From: Oscillospiraceae bacterium
Lineage (GTDB): Bacteria; Bacillota; Clostridia; Oscillospirales; UBA929
DNA: 34,645 nt
Reading direction: 5' to 3'
NCBI GenBank assembly: GCA_031271525.1
Contig: JAISVO010000078.1
Span: 1 to 34,645 of the forward strand
The notes beneath the pieces are model-generated. The model had not been told where the DNA came from. It saw only the letters and a program-made list of their open reading frames with translations, and made no database searches. The position numbers and the translations under genes are program-made. Of the stretch, positions 8,160 to 17,243 are shown piece by piece; positions within the stretch are counted from its first letter, which is position 1; the number at the start of each line of letters is the position of its first letter.

Positions 8160-10424
8160 TCACCGCCTGACAACGCGTGCCCGGGCGGACACGACGGCCG
8201 GCGCGGGTTCGGGGGCGGCCGCGTCCACAGCGGCATCCGTTGAATCGGCGGGTTCGTCAGCCGTCTCGGTTTCCTCCTCCTCCGATTCGGCGTCCCCGTC
8301 CGCCGCTTCTCCGTCAACCGCTTCTTCGTCCGCGGGCTCTTCGTCAACCGGCTCATCGGGGATGCTGACGTCAAAGCTGCCGCCGATAATCTCGTCTCCG
8401 CCGTTGGGGGCTGGCATCGGCATGACGCTGCCGAAGTCACCGCCGAAGTCGCCGCCGGGGAATTCCATTCCGGGATCCTCGCCCTCAACGGGGGACGGGG
8501 AGGCGTTCAAGCCGTCCTCATACCCCTTGGCGTACCCTTCGTCAAACTTCACCCGCATGTCGGGGTCGGAAATCTCCACCCCGAAATCGTAGCTCGGCAG
8601 CGGCGACGGCAGAGTGTCCGTCTCTTGGGTGAAAACTTCCCAGCCCTTCCACTCGGGCAGGATTCCCGAGACAATCTCTATGTAGCGGGTGTCTTGGATG
8701 CCGCACTCCACCGGGATGGCGTAGAACCCTTCCGGCACAACCCCGGCCGGCTCGATGTCAACAGCCGTTTCGGGGCGGAGGCCGTCCCGCGGCTTCAGGT
8801 AGATGAATTCCCCCTGCTGGTTCCCCTTCACCGCCTGTATCGGGACGATGATGGGGGTGTCGATCGAGGTTTCCAAAATGAGGTCGAAGCTCGCCCCAGA
8901 GCCGACCATCAGCCCCCCGTCGGCGTTGTCCAGCGAGATGGTGATCGGGAAATACGCGCCCATCCCCGGGTTTTGCTGCTGGTTCGGGTTCTGCTTGATC
9001 TCGGTCAGGATTCCGGTGTACGGCATCCCGTTGTAGTTGATTTCCACCGGCATCCCCACGCTGACCTTGGTGACGTCGCTCTGATAGAGCTCGCCCTCCA
9101 GAATTACGGTGTTTGTTTGGGCGATTGTGATCGAGATGGGCTGGCTTCCCGTCCCGCCGACGGAGGTGCCGGGGAACAGCTCCACATAGCTCGTGATCGT
9201 CCCGCTGATCGGGGCGAGGAGGGTGAGGTTTTCCATCCGCTCATATTCAAGGGCGATCAGGTCCTCCACGCCGATGATCTGGGCGCGGTAACCCTCAATC
9301 GCTTCCTGATGCCCCGCAATCGTCTCCTGCTGTCCTTCGATCTGGCTCATGAAGACGTCCTCGATGGTGGTGTCGGGCTGGAAATCCAGTTCGACAAGGA
9401 GGTCGCCCTCCTTCACGTCGTAGAAGTTCCGCATGTTGTTGACCTTCAGCGGGCCCTGCGACTCGACGACGAGAATTTCCTCTCGGGCGCACTCCAGCGT
9501 CCCCGGGCCAACCGGCAGGATGTCCTCCCCGCCGGCGGTCTTCAGCGTCGCCGTTGCGGGGGACTCGCGTGTCAGCGCGCCGGGGTTATCCACCGTGACG
9601 GTGACCTCAAAGGACACCGAGCCGTCCGCGCCGACCCGGCGCACTTTTTCGATCCCGGTGACCGTCCCGGTGAGGGTGCTCATCACGCTGGGCACCGAGA
9701 CCTCGCAGGTCTGGCCCAACCGGATGTCGTTCTCGTAGCCGTAGGAGAAATAAAGGGTCAGCGTCATCCGCGAATCGTCGATCAGGCGCCCGAGGTTCAT
9801 CCCGTAGGGGATGTCGGTGCCGACGACCAGACGCTCGGCGTCGACGATCTGCCCGTCAAAGGGCGCGTACAGCCTCGCCGCTTCAGCCAGCGCGATCTGT
9901 TCGGCGTTCGCCTTGGCGAGGTCCTCATAGAGCTTCACGATGGCTTCCTCCGCCTTGACGATCATCGCCTCGCGGTCGGCGATCGACTTGTTGTGCCCGT
10001 CGATCGTCTTCTGGTGCTCCGCAACCGCCTTGTCGATCGCGGAGGTATCTAGGGTGACGAGGACGTCGCCCTCGTTGACCTGCTGGTTATAGAAGACGTT
10101 TGCCTCCTGCACCACACCCGTCTCGGTGAGGGTGACCGTCTCGCTCAAGACCGGCGAGAGCATACCGTAACCGTAGACCGACCGTGTGATCGGGTACTCC
10201 CAGATCTCGATCCGCTGGGTCATGTAGAAGGTCTCGGGGGGCTTATAGAAAGCGTAGTATGTAATGTATACCAAGGCGCCGATCACACTCAGCGAAATGA
10301 GGATGGCGAGGATATTTTTCAGGATCTTCTTTTTTCGTCCCGGTCTGCGGCGCTTTGCGCCGGAATGATGCTGTACGGGCGGTTTCTGCTGCTCGACGAC
10401 AGCTGTTTCGGGGGTTGTTTCCAT
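8160..10424 (-). CDS. HlyD/MacA-type adaptor with two lipoyl/hairpin modules and an acidic tail
   Basis: A 754-residue membrane-anchored adaptor for the downstream MacB-type transporter. A basic cytoplasmic N-terminus (RRRPGRKKK) precedes one membrane helix (about 36-58). Two adaptor modules seem to follow in tandem. In the first, a lipoyl half (VVQEANVFYNQQVNEGDVLVTLD), a helical hairpin with HQKTIDGHNKSIADRE, a second lipoyl half (LYAPFDGQIVDAE) and a beta-barrel can be read. In the second, VKEGDLLVELD, a hairpin (GQQETIAGHQEAIEGYRAQI), LLAPISGTITSYV and another barrel follow. The last 70 or so residues are dominated by Asp, Glu and Ala, ending in ARARVVRR. Family members usually have one module and 350-450 residues. 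The start is ATG 10424-10422 after AAAGGAG; the frame is open to 10535. Confidence 0.87.
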   Translation of the reverse strand: METTPETAVVEQQKPPVQHHSGAKRRRPGRKKKILKNILAILISLSVIGALVYITYYAFYKPPETFYMTQRIEIWEYPITRSVYGYGMLSPVLSETVTLTETGVVQEANVFYNQQVNEGDVLVTLDTSAIDKAVAEHQKTIDGHNKSIADREAMIVKAEEAIVKLYEDLAKANAEQIALAEAARLYAPFDGQIVDAERLVVGTDIPYGMNLGRLIDDSRMTLTLYFSYGYENDIRLGQTCEVSVPSVMSTLTGTVTGIEKVRRVGADGSVSFEVTVTVDNPGALTRESPATATLKTAGGEDILPVGPGTLECAREEILVVESQGPLKVNNMRNFYDVKEGDLLVELDFQPDTTIEDVFMSQIEGQQETIAGHQEAIEGYRAQIIGVEDLIALEYERMENLTLLAPISGTITSYVELFPGTSVGGTGSQPISITIAQTNTVILEGELYQSDVTKVSVGMPVEINYNGMPYTGILTEIKQNPNQQQNPGMGAYFPITISLDNADGGLMVGSGASFDLILETSIDTPIIVPIQAVKGNQQGEFIYLKPRDGLRPETAVDIEPAGVVPEGFYAIPVECGIQDTRYIEIVSGILPEWKGWEVFTQETDTLPSPLPSYDFGVEISDPDMRVKFDEGYAKGYEDGLNASPSPVEGEDPGMEFPGGDFGGDFGSVMPMPAPNGGDEIIGGSFDVSIPDEPVDEEPADEEAVDGEAADGDAESEEEETETADEPADSTDAAVDAAAPEPAPAVVSARARVVRR

Positions 10425-10480
10425 ACCCACTCTCCTTTCTGAACACGCGAAAGAGGCCGTTTCTCCCATTTTTACTGATG

Positions 10481-10500
10481 CATGGTAACAGTATACCATG
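10481..10500. promoter_or_regulatory. Palindrome over the -10 of the export operon, candidate operator
   Basis: CATGGTA and TACCATG arms of 7 bp are separated by 6 bp. The right arm and spacer cover the -10 hexamer, so a dimer bound here would block RNA polymerase. No regulator gene is adjacent, so the binding protein is unknown. Confidence 0.5.
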
Positions 10501-10518
10501 TTTACATAAAAACGGCAA
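10490..10518 (-). promoter_or_regulatory. Promoter of the adaptor-ABC-SLH export operon
   Basis: On the minus strand TTGCCG (10518-10513), a 17-base spacer and TATACT (10495-10490) are present, with TGG just before the -10 giving an extended -10. It lies about 65 bases upstream of the adaptor start. Confidence 0.72.
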
Positions 10519-10535
10519 GAACAAAGCGGAAACAA

Positions 10536-10560
10536 AATTCTTAATTTTTCATGAAGAATT
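10536..10560 (-). terminator. Weak AT-rich hairpin after polC
   Basis: AATTCTT and AAGAATT arms of 7 bp surround an 11-base loop, followed on the minus strand by TTGTTT. It is the only candidate terminator between polC and the export-operon promoter, and its stem is weak. Confidence 0.35.
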
Positions 10561-10615
10561 GTTTCTTTTCGTTAGACGCTAAATTGTCACATTTGTTCCA
10601 ACGGATTTATCACTT

Positions 10616-13600
10616 TTAGAATAAGCTTGTCTGGGCCGAGGAGGGAATCCCGCCCAGCGCTCCGGCGTTCCGGAGCGCTTCCACGTGGGCTTTGGTCACG
10701 GGGCGGCAGCGGGTCAGGATGTCGTCTTCGGCCAAGAACGCGCCCTTCGCGCGCTCCTCGGCGATTGACTGCGCCGCCGCCGCGCCAAGCCCCGCCAGCG
10801 CCATCAGGGGGATCGCGATACGCCCGGGTCCCGCCGGCAGGAAGCGCGCCGGGTCGGCCGTGAGGATATTCATCGGCTCGAAGGCGATCCCCCGCAGGAG
10901 CATCTCGTAAGCCACCTCTAGGACCACCGCCTTATCCTGTTCGCTCTTCGCGGCATCCTTGTCGCCCTCGATCTGGCGCACCGCGTTCTTCACCGAGCGG
11001 AGGCTGCCCGAAGCCTTTTCATAGACGAAGTCCCCGATTTTCAAGGTGAAGTACACCGCGTAGAAAACCTCGGGGGTATGTACCTTGTGCCAAGCGATCC
11101 GGGCGCTCATCATGGCGTACGCCGCCGCGTGCGCTTTGGGGAAGAGGTATTGGATGTCTTTGCAGGACTGGATGTACCAGCCGGGTACGCCCGCGCCCTT
11201 CATCTCCTCCGCCCACTCGGGCTTTAGCCCGCGCCCCTTGCGGACACTTTCGCTGATGGCCAAGCTCTGCTTTCCGGGGATGCCCTTCGCGACCAGATAG
11301 AGGGTGATATCGTCCCGGGCGCAGATGACGTCCCGGAGGGTCGCTTTCCCGCTGTCAATCAGCACCTCGGCGTTCCCCCGCCAGACATCGGTCCCGTGAG
11401 ACAGCCCGGCGATCCGCACCAGTTCGTCAAAGGTCCCCGGTTGGGTCTTCTGCAGCATCCCCCGGACAAACCGGGTGCCGTACTCGGGGATCCCGACCGT
11501 CCCCACCGGGCCGATCAGCTCGTCGTTCTCGTAGCCCAGCGCCTTGGAGGACGAGAACAGGCTCAGCGTCGCGGGGTCGTTCAGCGGGCGGTCCTGTTCC
11601 CCGGTCAGTTCGCTGAACATTCCCAAAAAGGTCGGGCAGTCGTGGCCCAGCAGGTCCATCTTCAAGAGGTTATCCTCGATCGCGTGGTAGTCGAAGTGGG
11701 TGCAGACCTTCCCGTCCGGCTTGTTCGCGGCGCGGTGGACCGGGCAGAAGTCGTAGATTTCCAATTCGGAGGGGACGATGATCATCCCGCCGGGGTGCTG
11801 CCCGGTAGTGGTCTTGACACCCTCGCAGCCCTTCGCGAGCCGGACCAGCTCGGCGTTCGGCGCGTCCGGATCGCTCCGTTCCGCGTATTTCAGCGCGTAG
11901 CCGACAGCCGTTTTCGCGGCGATCGTCGTAATCGTCCCCGCACGGAAGACTTTATCCTCGCCGAACAGCTCGATCAGGTGCTCCCCCGCCTGTTCGTGGT
12001 AGATGCTCGAGAAGTTCAGGTCTATGTCCGGCTTCTTGTCGGCGTCGAACCCTAGGAAGGTCGCGAACGGGATGTCAAACCCGTCCCGTTCGTAAACGGC
12101 GCCGCAGTCGGGGCAGTTTTTTTCGGGCAGGTCGACCCCACAGCTGACGCCGTCCAGTTCCCCCGGCGGCGGGAAAAAGCTCCCCCGGCAGACGGGGCAG
12201 CGATAATGGGGGGGGAGGGCGTTGACCTCGGTGATCCCGGCGAAGTACGCCGCGACGCTGGACCCGACCGAACCGCGCGAACCCACCAGATATCCGTTCG
12301 CCATGCTCCGCTCCACCAGCTTTTGCGAGATTGAGTAGATGATGTCGTAGCCCTTCCGGATGATCGAGCCGAGCTCCTTCTCCAGCCGCTCCTCGATGAG
12401 GGACGGCAAGCTTTCGCCGTAGAGCCTGTGCGCCCGTCCGTAGGCGAGGGAGCGCAGCTCCTCGGCGGAGCCTTCGATCTTCGGGAAGTATTCGCCCTCC
12501 CGCACCGGGCGCGTATCCTCGCAGGAGTCCGCGATCTTCGCGGGAGCCGTGATGACGGCGTCGTAGGCGTCCTCCTCGCCGAGGTAGGAGAACTCGTTCA
12601 GCATCTCGTCGGTCGTCTTGAAGTACAGCGGGGGCTGGTCGGATCCTCCCCGGGCCGACAAGAGGACTTCCCGGTAGATCCCGTCCTCCGGGTCGAGGAA
12701 GTGTACGTCCCCCGTGGCGCAGACCGGTTTCCCCAGCGCTCTGCCCAGCGCGACGACGGTGCGGTTCCACTCCCGGAGCTGGTCTTCGTTCGCCGCCGCT
12801 CCCTCCCGGATTAAAAACGCGTTGTTGCAAAGGGGCTGGATCTCCAGCATGTCGTAGAACTTCGCGACGCCGAGCAGCTCGTCGAACGGAAGCCCCTTCT
12901 TGACAGCCTCAAACAGCTCCCCCCGCTCGCAGGCGGAGCCGACGATCAAGCCCTCCCGATACCGGGTAAGCAGCTCCTTCGGGATCAGCGGGCGGCTCTT
13001 AAAATGCTCGATATGGGACACCGACACCAGCCGGTAGAGGTTTTGCAGCCCCGTCTGGGTCCTCGCCAGCAGGAGGATGTGGTGATACCGCCGTTCCCCC
13101 TCCGGCGGGGCGAGGTATCCCTCGCAGCCGTACAGGATCTTGACGCCGTGCTTCTTCCCGGCGTCCATCGCCTCGGGGAAGGCGTGGCAGACCCCGTGGT
13201 CGGTGACCGCCACGGCGGGGTGCCCCCAGCGGGCGGCGGCGGCCACCGCTTCGGAGACCGGCGTGACGGCATCCGAAGCGCTCATTTTGGTGTGCAGGTG
13301 CAGCTCGACCCGTTTCTCCTTGGCGGTGTCCTCCCGGGGTTTCAACGCGCCCGGCGCTTCCTCGACACAGTTTGCGAGAACCCGCCATTCCTCCCGGTCC
13401 CGCACGGTGTACGACTCCATCTCGCCGTAGACGGTGACGCTCCCCTTTGTCTTTACAATGTCGGCGAGCCGCTTTGGGAGATCACCCGGCTCTTTCCCCT
13501 TTTCAAAGAGACATCGGACCGCCGCCGAACCGCCGCCGTCGGTGATGTAGAACTCGAACGATATGGCGTCCTTCCAGCGGTTGTCAATCCGCATCCGGCG

Positions 13601-14005
13601 TTCCCGTGTTTCGCCCAGCATAAAAACGCGCCCGCTCACGCAGGCTTTGGCAGCCTCGCGGGGCAGCGCCGCAATCTCGGTCGGCAACAGGCGGGACGCC
13701 TTCCCGAACAGTGTTCTCACAATAGGGGCGTCTCTTTTTTTAAGCTCGGGCGGTTTCATTGCCGCCGCCGGCTTTTTAGGCTCGTCCGCTTCGGGAAAAA
13801 CCACGGAAGCGCCGGCAAGCCCCATCGCGCCGGCGATGTTCCGCTCCGCCTGGCCCGCCCATCCGGGCGGCGGGGCCGAGCCGGCCAGATCAACGGTCAG
13901 CCGGTTTTCTTCGCGCTTGACACGCAGACCCAGTACCACGGGGTCAAAAGAACCGGGGGGCGCACAGCCGGGGAAAACCATGGAAAAAGTCTTTTGCAAT
14001 GTCAC
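10616..14005 (-). CDS. polC: PolC-type DNA polymerase III alpha subunit lacking the exonuclease insertion
   Basis: A 1129-residue replicative polymerase. PolC hallmarks are the PHP start VELHLHTKM (HLHTKM at 236-241), a zinc site with CPVC (603-606) and a later CPDC, the catalytic PDIDLNF (Asp660, Asp662), TTTGQHPGG, LLKMDLLGHD and a C-terminal clamp-binding QTSLF. In ordinary PolC (about 1430 residues) a DnaQ-type 3'-5' exonuclease is inserted in the PHP domain after ILYGVE. Here ILYGCEGYLAPPEGERRYHHILLLARTQTGLQNLY (quoted in parts: ILYGCEGYL, then YHHILLLAR) runs straight across at about residues 290-315, so the exonuclease is absent. The N-terminal region is also short. The start is GTG 14005-14003 after GGAGG, overlapping the ispG stop by 4 bp. 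Confidence 0.95.
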   Translation of the reverse strand: MTLQKTFSMVFPGCAPPGSFDPVVLGLRVKREENRLTVDLAGSAPPPGWAGQAERNIAGAMGLAGASVVFPEADEPKKPAAAMKPPELKKRDAPIVRTLFGKASRLLPTEIAALPREAAKACVSGRVFMLGETRERRMRIDNRWKDAISFEFYITDGGGSAAVRCLFEKGKEPGDLPKRLADIVKTKGSVTVYGEMESYTVRDREEWRVLANCVEEAPGALKPREDTAKEKRVELHLHTKMSASDAVTPVSEAVAAAARWGHPAVAVTDHGVCHAFPEAMDAGKKHGVKILYGCEGYLAPPEGERRYHHILLLARTQTGLQNLYRLVSVSHIEHFKSRPLIPKELLTRYREGLIVGSACERGELFEAVKKGLPFDELLGVAKFYDMLEIQPLCNNAFLIREGAAANEDQLREWNRTVVALGRALGKPVCATGDVHFLDPEDGIYREVLLSARGGSDQPPLYFKTTDEMLNEFSYLGEEDAYDAVITAPAKIADSCEDTRPVREGEYFPKIEGSAEELRSLAYGRAHRLYGESLPSLIEERLEKELGSIIRKGYDIIYSISQKLVERSMANGYLVGSRGSVGSSVAAYFAGITEVNALPPHYRCPVCRGSFFPPPGELDGVSCGVDLPEKNCPDCGAVYERDGFDIPFATFLGFDADKKPDIDLNFSSIYHEQAGEHLIELFGEDKVFRAGTITTIAAKTAVGYALKYAERSDPDAPNAELVRLAKGCEGVKTTTGQHPGGMIIVPSELEIYDFCPVHRAANKPDGKVCTHFDYHAIEDNLLKMDLLGHDCPTFLGMFSELTGEQDRPLNDPATLSLFSSSKALGYENDELIGPVGTVGIPEYGTRFVRGMLQKTQPGTFDELVRIAGLSHGTDVWRGNAEVLIDSGKATLRDVICARDDITLYLVAKGIPGKQSLAISESVRKGRGLKPEWAEEMKGAGVPGWYIQSCKDIQYLFPKAHAAAYAMMSARIAWHKVHTPEVFYAVYFTLKIGDFVYEKASGSLRSVKNAVRQIEGDKDAAKSEQDKAVVLEVAYEMLLRGIAFEPMNILTADPARFLPAGPGRIAIPLMALAGLGAAAAQSIAEERAKGAFLAEDDILTRCRPVTKAHVEALRNAGALGGIPSSAQTSLF

Positions 14006-15042
14006 GAATCCTCCGCAAGAGCCCGCGCTTCACGGATCAGCGCGGGAAGTATGTCCGCCGGGTCGCGCAGGGTGCGGAGCGCCTCCCCGTTCCGAAAAAG
14101 CACCCCGCCGCCGTCCGGCGTCCCGGCGACGCCGAGGTCGGCGTCCCGCGCCTCCCCGGGGCCGTTGACCGAACAGCCCATGACGGCGACCTTCAGTGGT
14201 TTCTTGATGTCGGACAGCGCCGCCTCAACCTCGCGCGCCAGCATGATGACATCGATCCCCCGCCGGGCGCAGGTGGGGCAGGAGACGATCTCCACCCCTT
14301 CTTTTCGGAGCCCCACGGCCTTCAGCAGGGCGATCCCGGCTTTGACCTCCTCGGCGGGCGGCGCGGTGAGGGAAACCCGGATCGTATCGCCGATCCCGTC
14401 CAGCAGAAGGGCTCCGATCCCGGCGGCGGACTTTACAAGGCCGTTCGTCCCTGTCTCGGTGACGCCCAAGTGGAGGGGAAAGCAAAACCCCGGCGAGGTG
14501 GCGGCAAGCCGGTTGACTGCGACGGTGTCGGGAACGTTGGACGCCTTGAACGAAAGGCATATGTCGGTGAACCCCATGTCTGTCAGCATCGCGGCCTGCT
14601 CCAGCCCCGAGCGGAGCATCCCCTCCCGCAGACCGGCTTTCGCGAGAAGACTCCGGTTGACCGAACCGCCGTTGACGCCGATCCGGATCGGGATCTTCCT
14701 TTCGGCGCACGCCTTGACGACCTCCCGCACCTTTTCCCGGGAGCCGATGTTGCCCGGGTTGATCCGTATCTTAGCCGCGCCGTTTTCCGCCGACAGCACC
14801 GCGAGCCTATAGTCGAAGTGAATGTCGGCGACGACTGGGATGGGCGAGCTTTCGGTGATCGCCGCAAGCGCGGCGGCGGCGTCGGTATCCGGCACCGCGA
14901 CCCGGACGATGTCGCACCCCGCTTGGCACAGCGCGCGGATCTGGGCTACGGTAGCGGCGGCGTCCCGCGTGTCGGTGTCGCACATCGACTGCACGGTGAC
15001 GGGATTCCCCCCGCCGACGGGCACTCCTCCGACGCTGATCAC
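14002..15042 (-). CDS. ispG: 4-hydroxy-3-methylbut-2-enyl diphosphate synthase IspG
   Basis: A 346-residue IspG (GcpE), which reductively converts methylerythritol cyclodiphosphate to HMBPP in the DXP pathway. Family signatures are PVTVQSMCDTDT, GCDIVRVAVPD, VVADIHFDYR, KIRINPGNIG, RIGVNGGSVN and PLHLGVTETG. The [4Fe-4S] ligands are visible as Cys255 and Cys258 (SCPTC), Cys290 (MGCSVNGPGE) and Glu297. The start is placed at GTG 15042-15040, whose GTGA overlaps the rseP stop; the frame is open to 15411 but the upstream translation lies inside rseP. GGAGG sits 11 bp before this start. The stop overlaps the polC GTG, continuing the coupled chain. Confidence 0.95.
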   Translation of the reverse strand: MISVGGVPVGGGNPVTVQSMCDTDTRDAAATVAQIRALCQAGCDIVRVAVPDTDAAAALAAITESSPIPVVADIHFDYRLAVLSAENGAAKIRINPGNIGSREKVREVVKACAERKIPIRIGVNGGSVNRSLLAKAGLREGMLRSGLEQAAMLTDMGFTDICLSFKASNVPDTVAVNRLAATSPGFCFPLHLGVTETGTNGLVKSAAGIGALLLDGIGDTIRVSLTAPPAEEVKAGIALLKAVGLRKEGVEIVSCPTCARRGIDVIMLAREVEAALSDIKKPLKVAVMGCSVNGPGEARDADLGVAGTPDGGGVLFRNGEALRTLRDPADILPALIREARALAEDS

Positions 15043-16112
15043 AGCCCGATCAGCCTCCGAATGTCGTTGAAGAAGATGAAGATCATCAGCCCGAACAGCA
15101 GCAGCATGGTGCCGCCGTGGATATACCCCTCGACCTTCTCGCTGAGCGGCTTTTTCCGGACAAGGACTAAGAACGCCGAGATGAAGAGGAAGAGGATCCG
15201 CCCGCCGTCTAGCGCCGGGATCGGCAGGAGGTTGAAGACCGCGAGGTTGACCGCCACCATCCCGGCTAAGTCGAGGATGTTCAGCGCGGTGACGCCGAGG
15301 GTAGCGCCCTCTTGGGAAAGAATCCCGTTGACCATACCGCCCATCCCCACCGGGCCAGCCATGTCGGTGACTTTCGCTTCCCCGGAAATCAGCATCCCGA
15401 GGCTGACCCACACCATCCGGACCGAGCTGAACGTTTCCCCCGCGGCAGTCCCGATCACGCCGAGCGCCCCGATCTCCTCATACGCGCCCACTTGGAACCC
15501 AAAGATCTTCTCTCCGGCGCTGTTGGTCAGTTGGCGGGTCACGCCGGCGACGGTGTAGGGAACCCCGTCCCGCTCCAGCTCAAAGGTGTAGGGTTCATCG
15601 GCGTCGAGCGACAGAAACAGCCTGCTGTCCCGGGTGCTGCTCACCCGGTTCCCGTTGATCGCGACAAAACGGTCGCCGGCTTGAATCTGCTGGTAAGGGA
15701 AGCTCGGGTCGGTCCAGCTGACCACTGGCACGTCCCGGTAGCCGAGCACGCCAAAGAGGATCAGGTAGAAGACAAACCCCAATAAAAAGTTCATCAGCGC
15801 GCCTGAAATCAGGACAAAAATCTTCTGCCAAAGACGTTTGTTACGGAAGTGCGCCGGGTCGTCGCTCGCCTCGTCCTCGCCCAAATCGCAGAAGCCGCCG
15901 ATCGGCAGCGCACGGAGGGAGAACTTGGTGCCGGCCGGTTCGCCGTTTTCGTCCGTCTTTTGCTTTTTGTAGAAGGCGGGGCCCATCCCGATGGCAAACT
16001 CTCGCACGCGGATCCCGCAGAGCCGCGCCGCGAGGAAGTGCCCCAACTCGTGGACGGTGATCAACACGCCGAGGAGGAGCAGGATGATGAAGGCTGACAG
16101 TACGCCGGTCAA
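15039..16112 (-). CDS. rseP: Site-2 intramembrane metalloprotease RseP
   Basis: A 357-residue M50 protease that cleaves membrane-bound anti-sigma factors or remnant signal peptides inside the bilayer. The zinc motif HELGH lies at 21-25 in the first helix, the third ligand Asp302 is in NLLPIPALDGG, and a PDZ domain occupies about residues 125-200 (IQAGDRFVAINGNRV). Further membrane helices lie at about 93-115, 295-320 and 335-352. The start is TTG 16112-16110; an ATG a few bases upstream stops at once. The AGAAGGG upstream is rather far away, so initiation may be weak. It sits between dxr and ispG, as in most Firmicutes. Confidence 0.94.
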   Translation of the reverse strand: MTGVLSAFIILLLLGVLITVHELGHFLAARLCGIRVREFAIGMGPAFYKKQKTDENGEPAGTKFSLRALPIGGFCDLGEDEASDDPAHFRNKRLWQKIFVLISGALMNFLLGFVFYLILFGVLGYRDVPVVSWTDPSFPYQQIQAGDRFVAINGNRVSSTRDSRLFLSLDADEPYTFELERDGVPYTVAGVTRQLTNSAGEKIFGFQVGAYEEIGALGVIGTAAGETFSSVRMVWVSLGMLISGEAKVTDMAGPVGMGGMVNGILSQEGATLGVTALNILDLAGMVAVNLAVFNLLPIPALDGGRILFLFISAFLVLVRKKPLSEKVEGYIHGGTMLLLFGLMIFIFFNDIRRLIGL

Positions 16113-16127
16113 GAAACCATTTCCCTT

Positions 16128-17243
16128 CTATAATAAGGTCTGCCGACTGAGTTCCACCGTGTCAAGGATGTCGCTGATCGTCGGTTCGGCGATAAAGGGG
16201 ATCCTTATCAACGCCCGTTCGATCCTCTCCTCGATGCCGAGGAACCCGGTCTTTCCCGCAAGAAAGCTTTCAACGGCGGCCTCTCCCGCCCCGCACAGCG
16301 CGGCGCCCATGTTCCCCCCCGCTTTCGCGGCCCGTTCAGCGAGGGTCAGGCACCGGAAGGCGTCTCTGTCCGGCTCGGCGAAGGTGAGGGTTCCGAGCTT
16401 CGCGAGGTCAAGCGGTGCGACCGGGCTCGGCATCCTGTCCGGGCAGGTGAGGGCGTATTGGATCGGCAGGCGCATATCGGGGTTCGCGAGCTGGGCGAGG
16501 ACCGCGCCATCAGTATATTCCACCAGCGAATGGATGATACTCTCCGGGTGCAGGACGACGCCGACTTTCTCGAAGGGGAGCCCGAACAGCGCCATCGCCT
16601 CAATCAGCTCAAAACCTTTATTGAGCAGGGTCGCCGAATCGACGGTGATCTTTGGCCCCATCGTCCACGTCGGGTGGCGGAGCGCGACCTCGGGCGTCAC
16701 ACCCTCCAGCTGTTTTCGGGAAAACCCCCGGAACGCGCCGCCGGACGCCGTGAGGACGACCTTCTTCACCGAGTCGGTTCCGCGTCCCCCGAGGCATTGA
16801 AAAACCGCGCTGTGCTCCGAATCAACCGGGATGATGCCCCGTTTCGCCCGTTTCATCACAAGGCTCCCGCCGCAGACAAGGCTCTCTTTATTCGCGAGCA
16901 GCAGCTTCTTCCCGGCGTCCAGCGCCGCGAGGGTGGGGCGGAGCCCCCTCACCCCCGACAGGGCGTTGAGCACGGTGTCCGCGCCGGGGTACGCCGCCGC
17001 TTCGACGATACTCTCCGCGCCGGACCGCACCGCGACGGACATATCGGCTAAAGCCGTCTTCAAGCGCCGCCCGGCGGCTTCGTCTTCGAGACAGACAAGC
17101 TTTGGGCGAAAGCGCCGCGCCTGTTCCTCCATCAGCCGGTCGTTTGTCCCGGCGGCGAGAACCGCGGGAAAACCCCGGCTGAGCGCCGCGACGACATCCA
17201 AGGTCTGCCGTCCAACCGATCCGGTGGAACCGAGCAGGATCAT
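16128..17243 (-). CDS. dxr: 1-deoxy-D-xylulose 5-phosphate reductoisomerase
   Basis: A 371-residue Dxr (IspC), the NADPH-dependent enzyme that makes methylerythritol 4-phosphate. The nucleotide-binding GSTGSVG is at 5-11. LLANKESLVCGG, PVDSEHSAVFQ, LTASGGAFRG, HPTWTMGPKITVDSATLLNKG and HPESIIHSLVEY mark the catalytic and metal-binding regions. The fosmidomycin-contacting loop is intact. The N-terminus is a few residues shorter than usual (MILLGSTG), but the ATG overlaps the cdsA stop as ATGA, which supports it. It supplies precursors for the UppS two genes upstream, so the operon joins isoprenoid supply and cell-wall lipid carrier synthesis. Confidence 0.96.
   Translation of the reverse strand: MILLGSTGSVGRQTLDVVAALSRGFPAVLAAGTNDRLMEEQARRFRPKLVCLEDEAAGRRLKTALADMSVAVRSGAESIVEAAAYPGADTVLNALSGVRGLRPTLAALDAGKKLLLANKESLVCGGSLVMKRAKRGIIPVDSEHSAVFQCLGGRGTDSVKKVVLTASGGAFRGFSRKQLEGVTPEVALRHPTWTMGPKITVDSATLLNKGFELIEAMALFGLPFEKVGVVLHPESIIHSLVEYTDGAVLAQLANPDMRLPIQYALTCPDRMPSPVAPLDLAKLGTLTFAEPDRDAFRCLTLAERAAKAGGNMGAALCGAGEAAVESFLAGKTGFLGIEERIERALIRIPFIAEPTISDILDTVELSRQTLL

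Noticed and set aside
8625..10052. A 475-codon open frame opposite the adaptor gene
   Set aside because: Its composition is typical of an antisense shadow, with no start signal or family motif.
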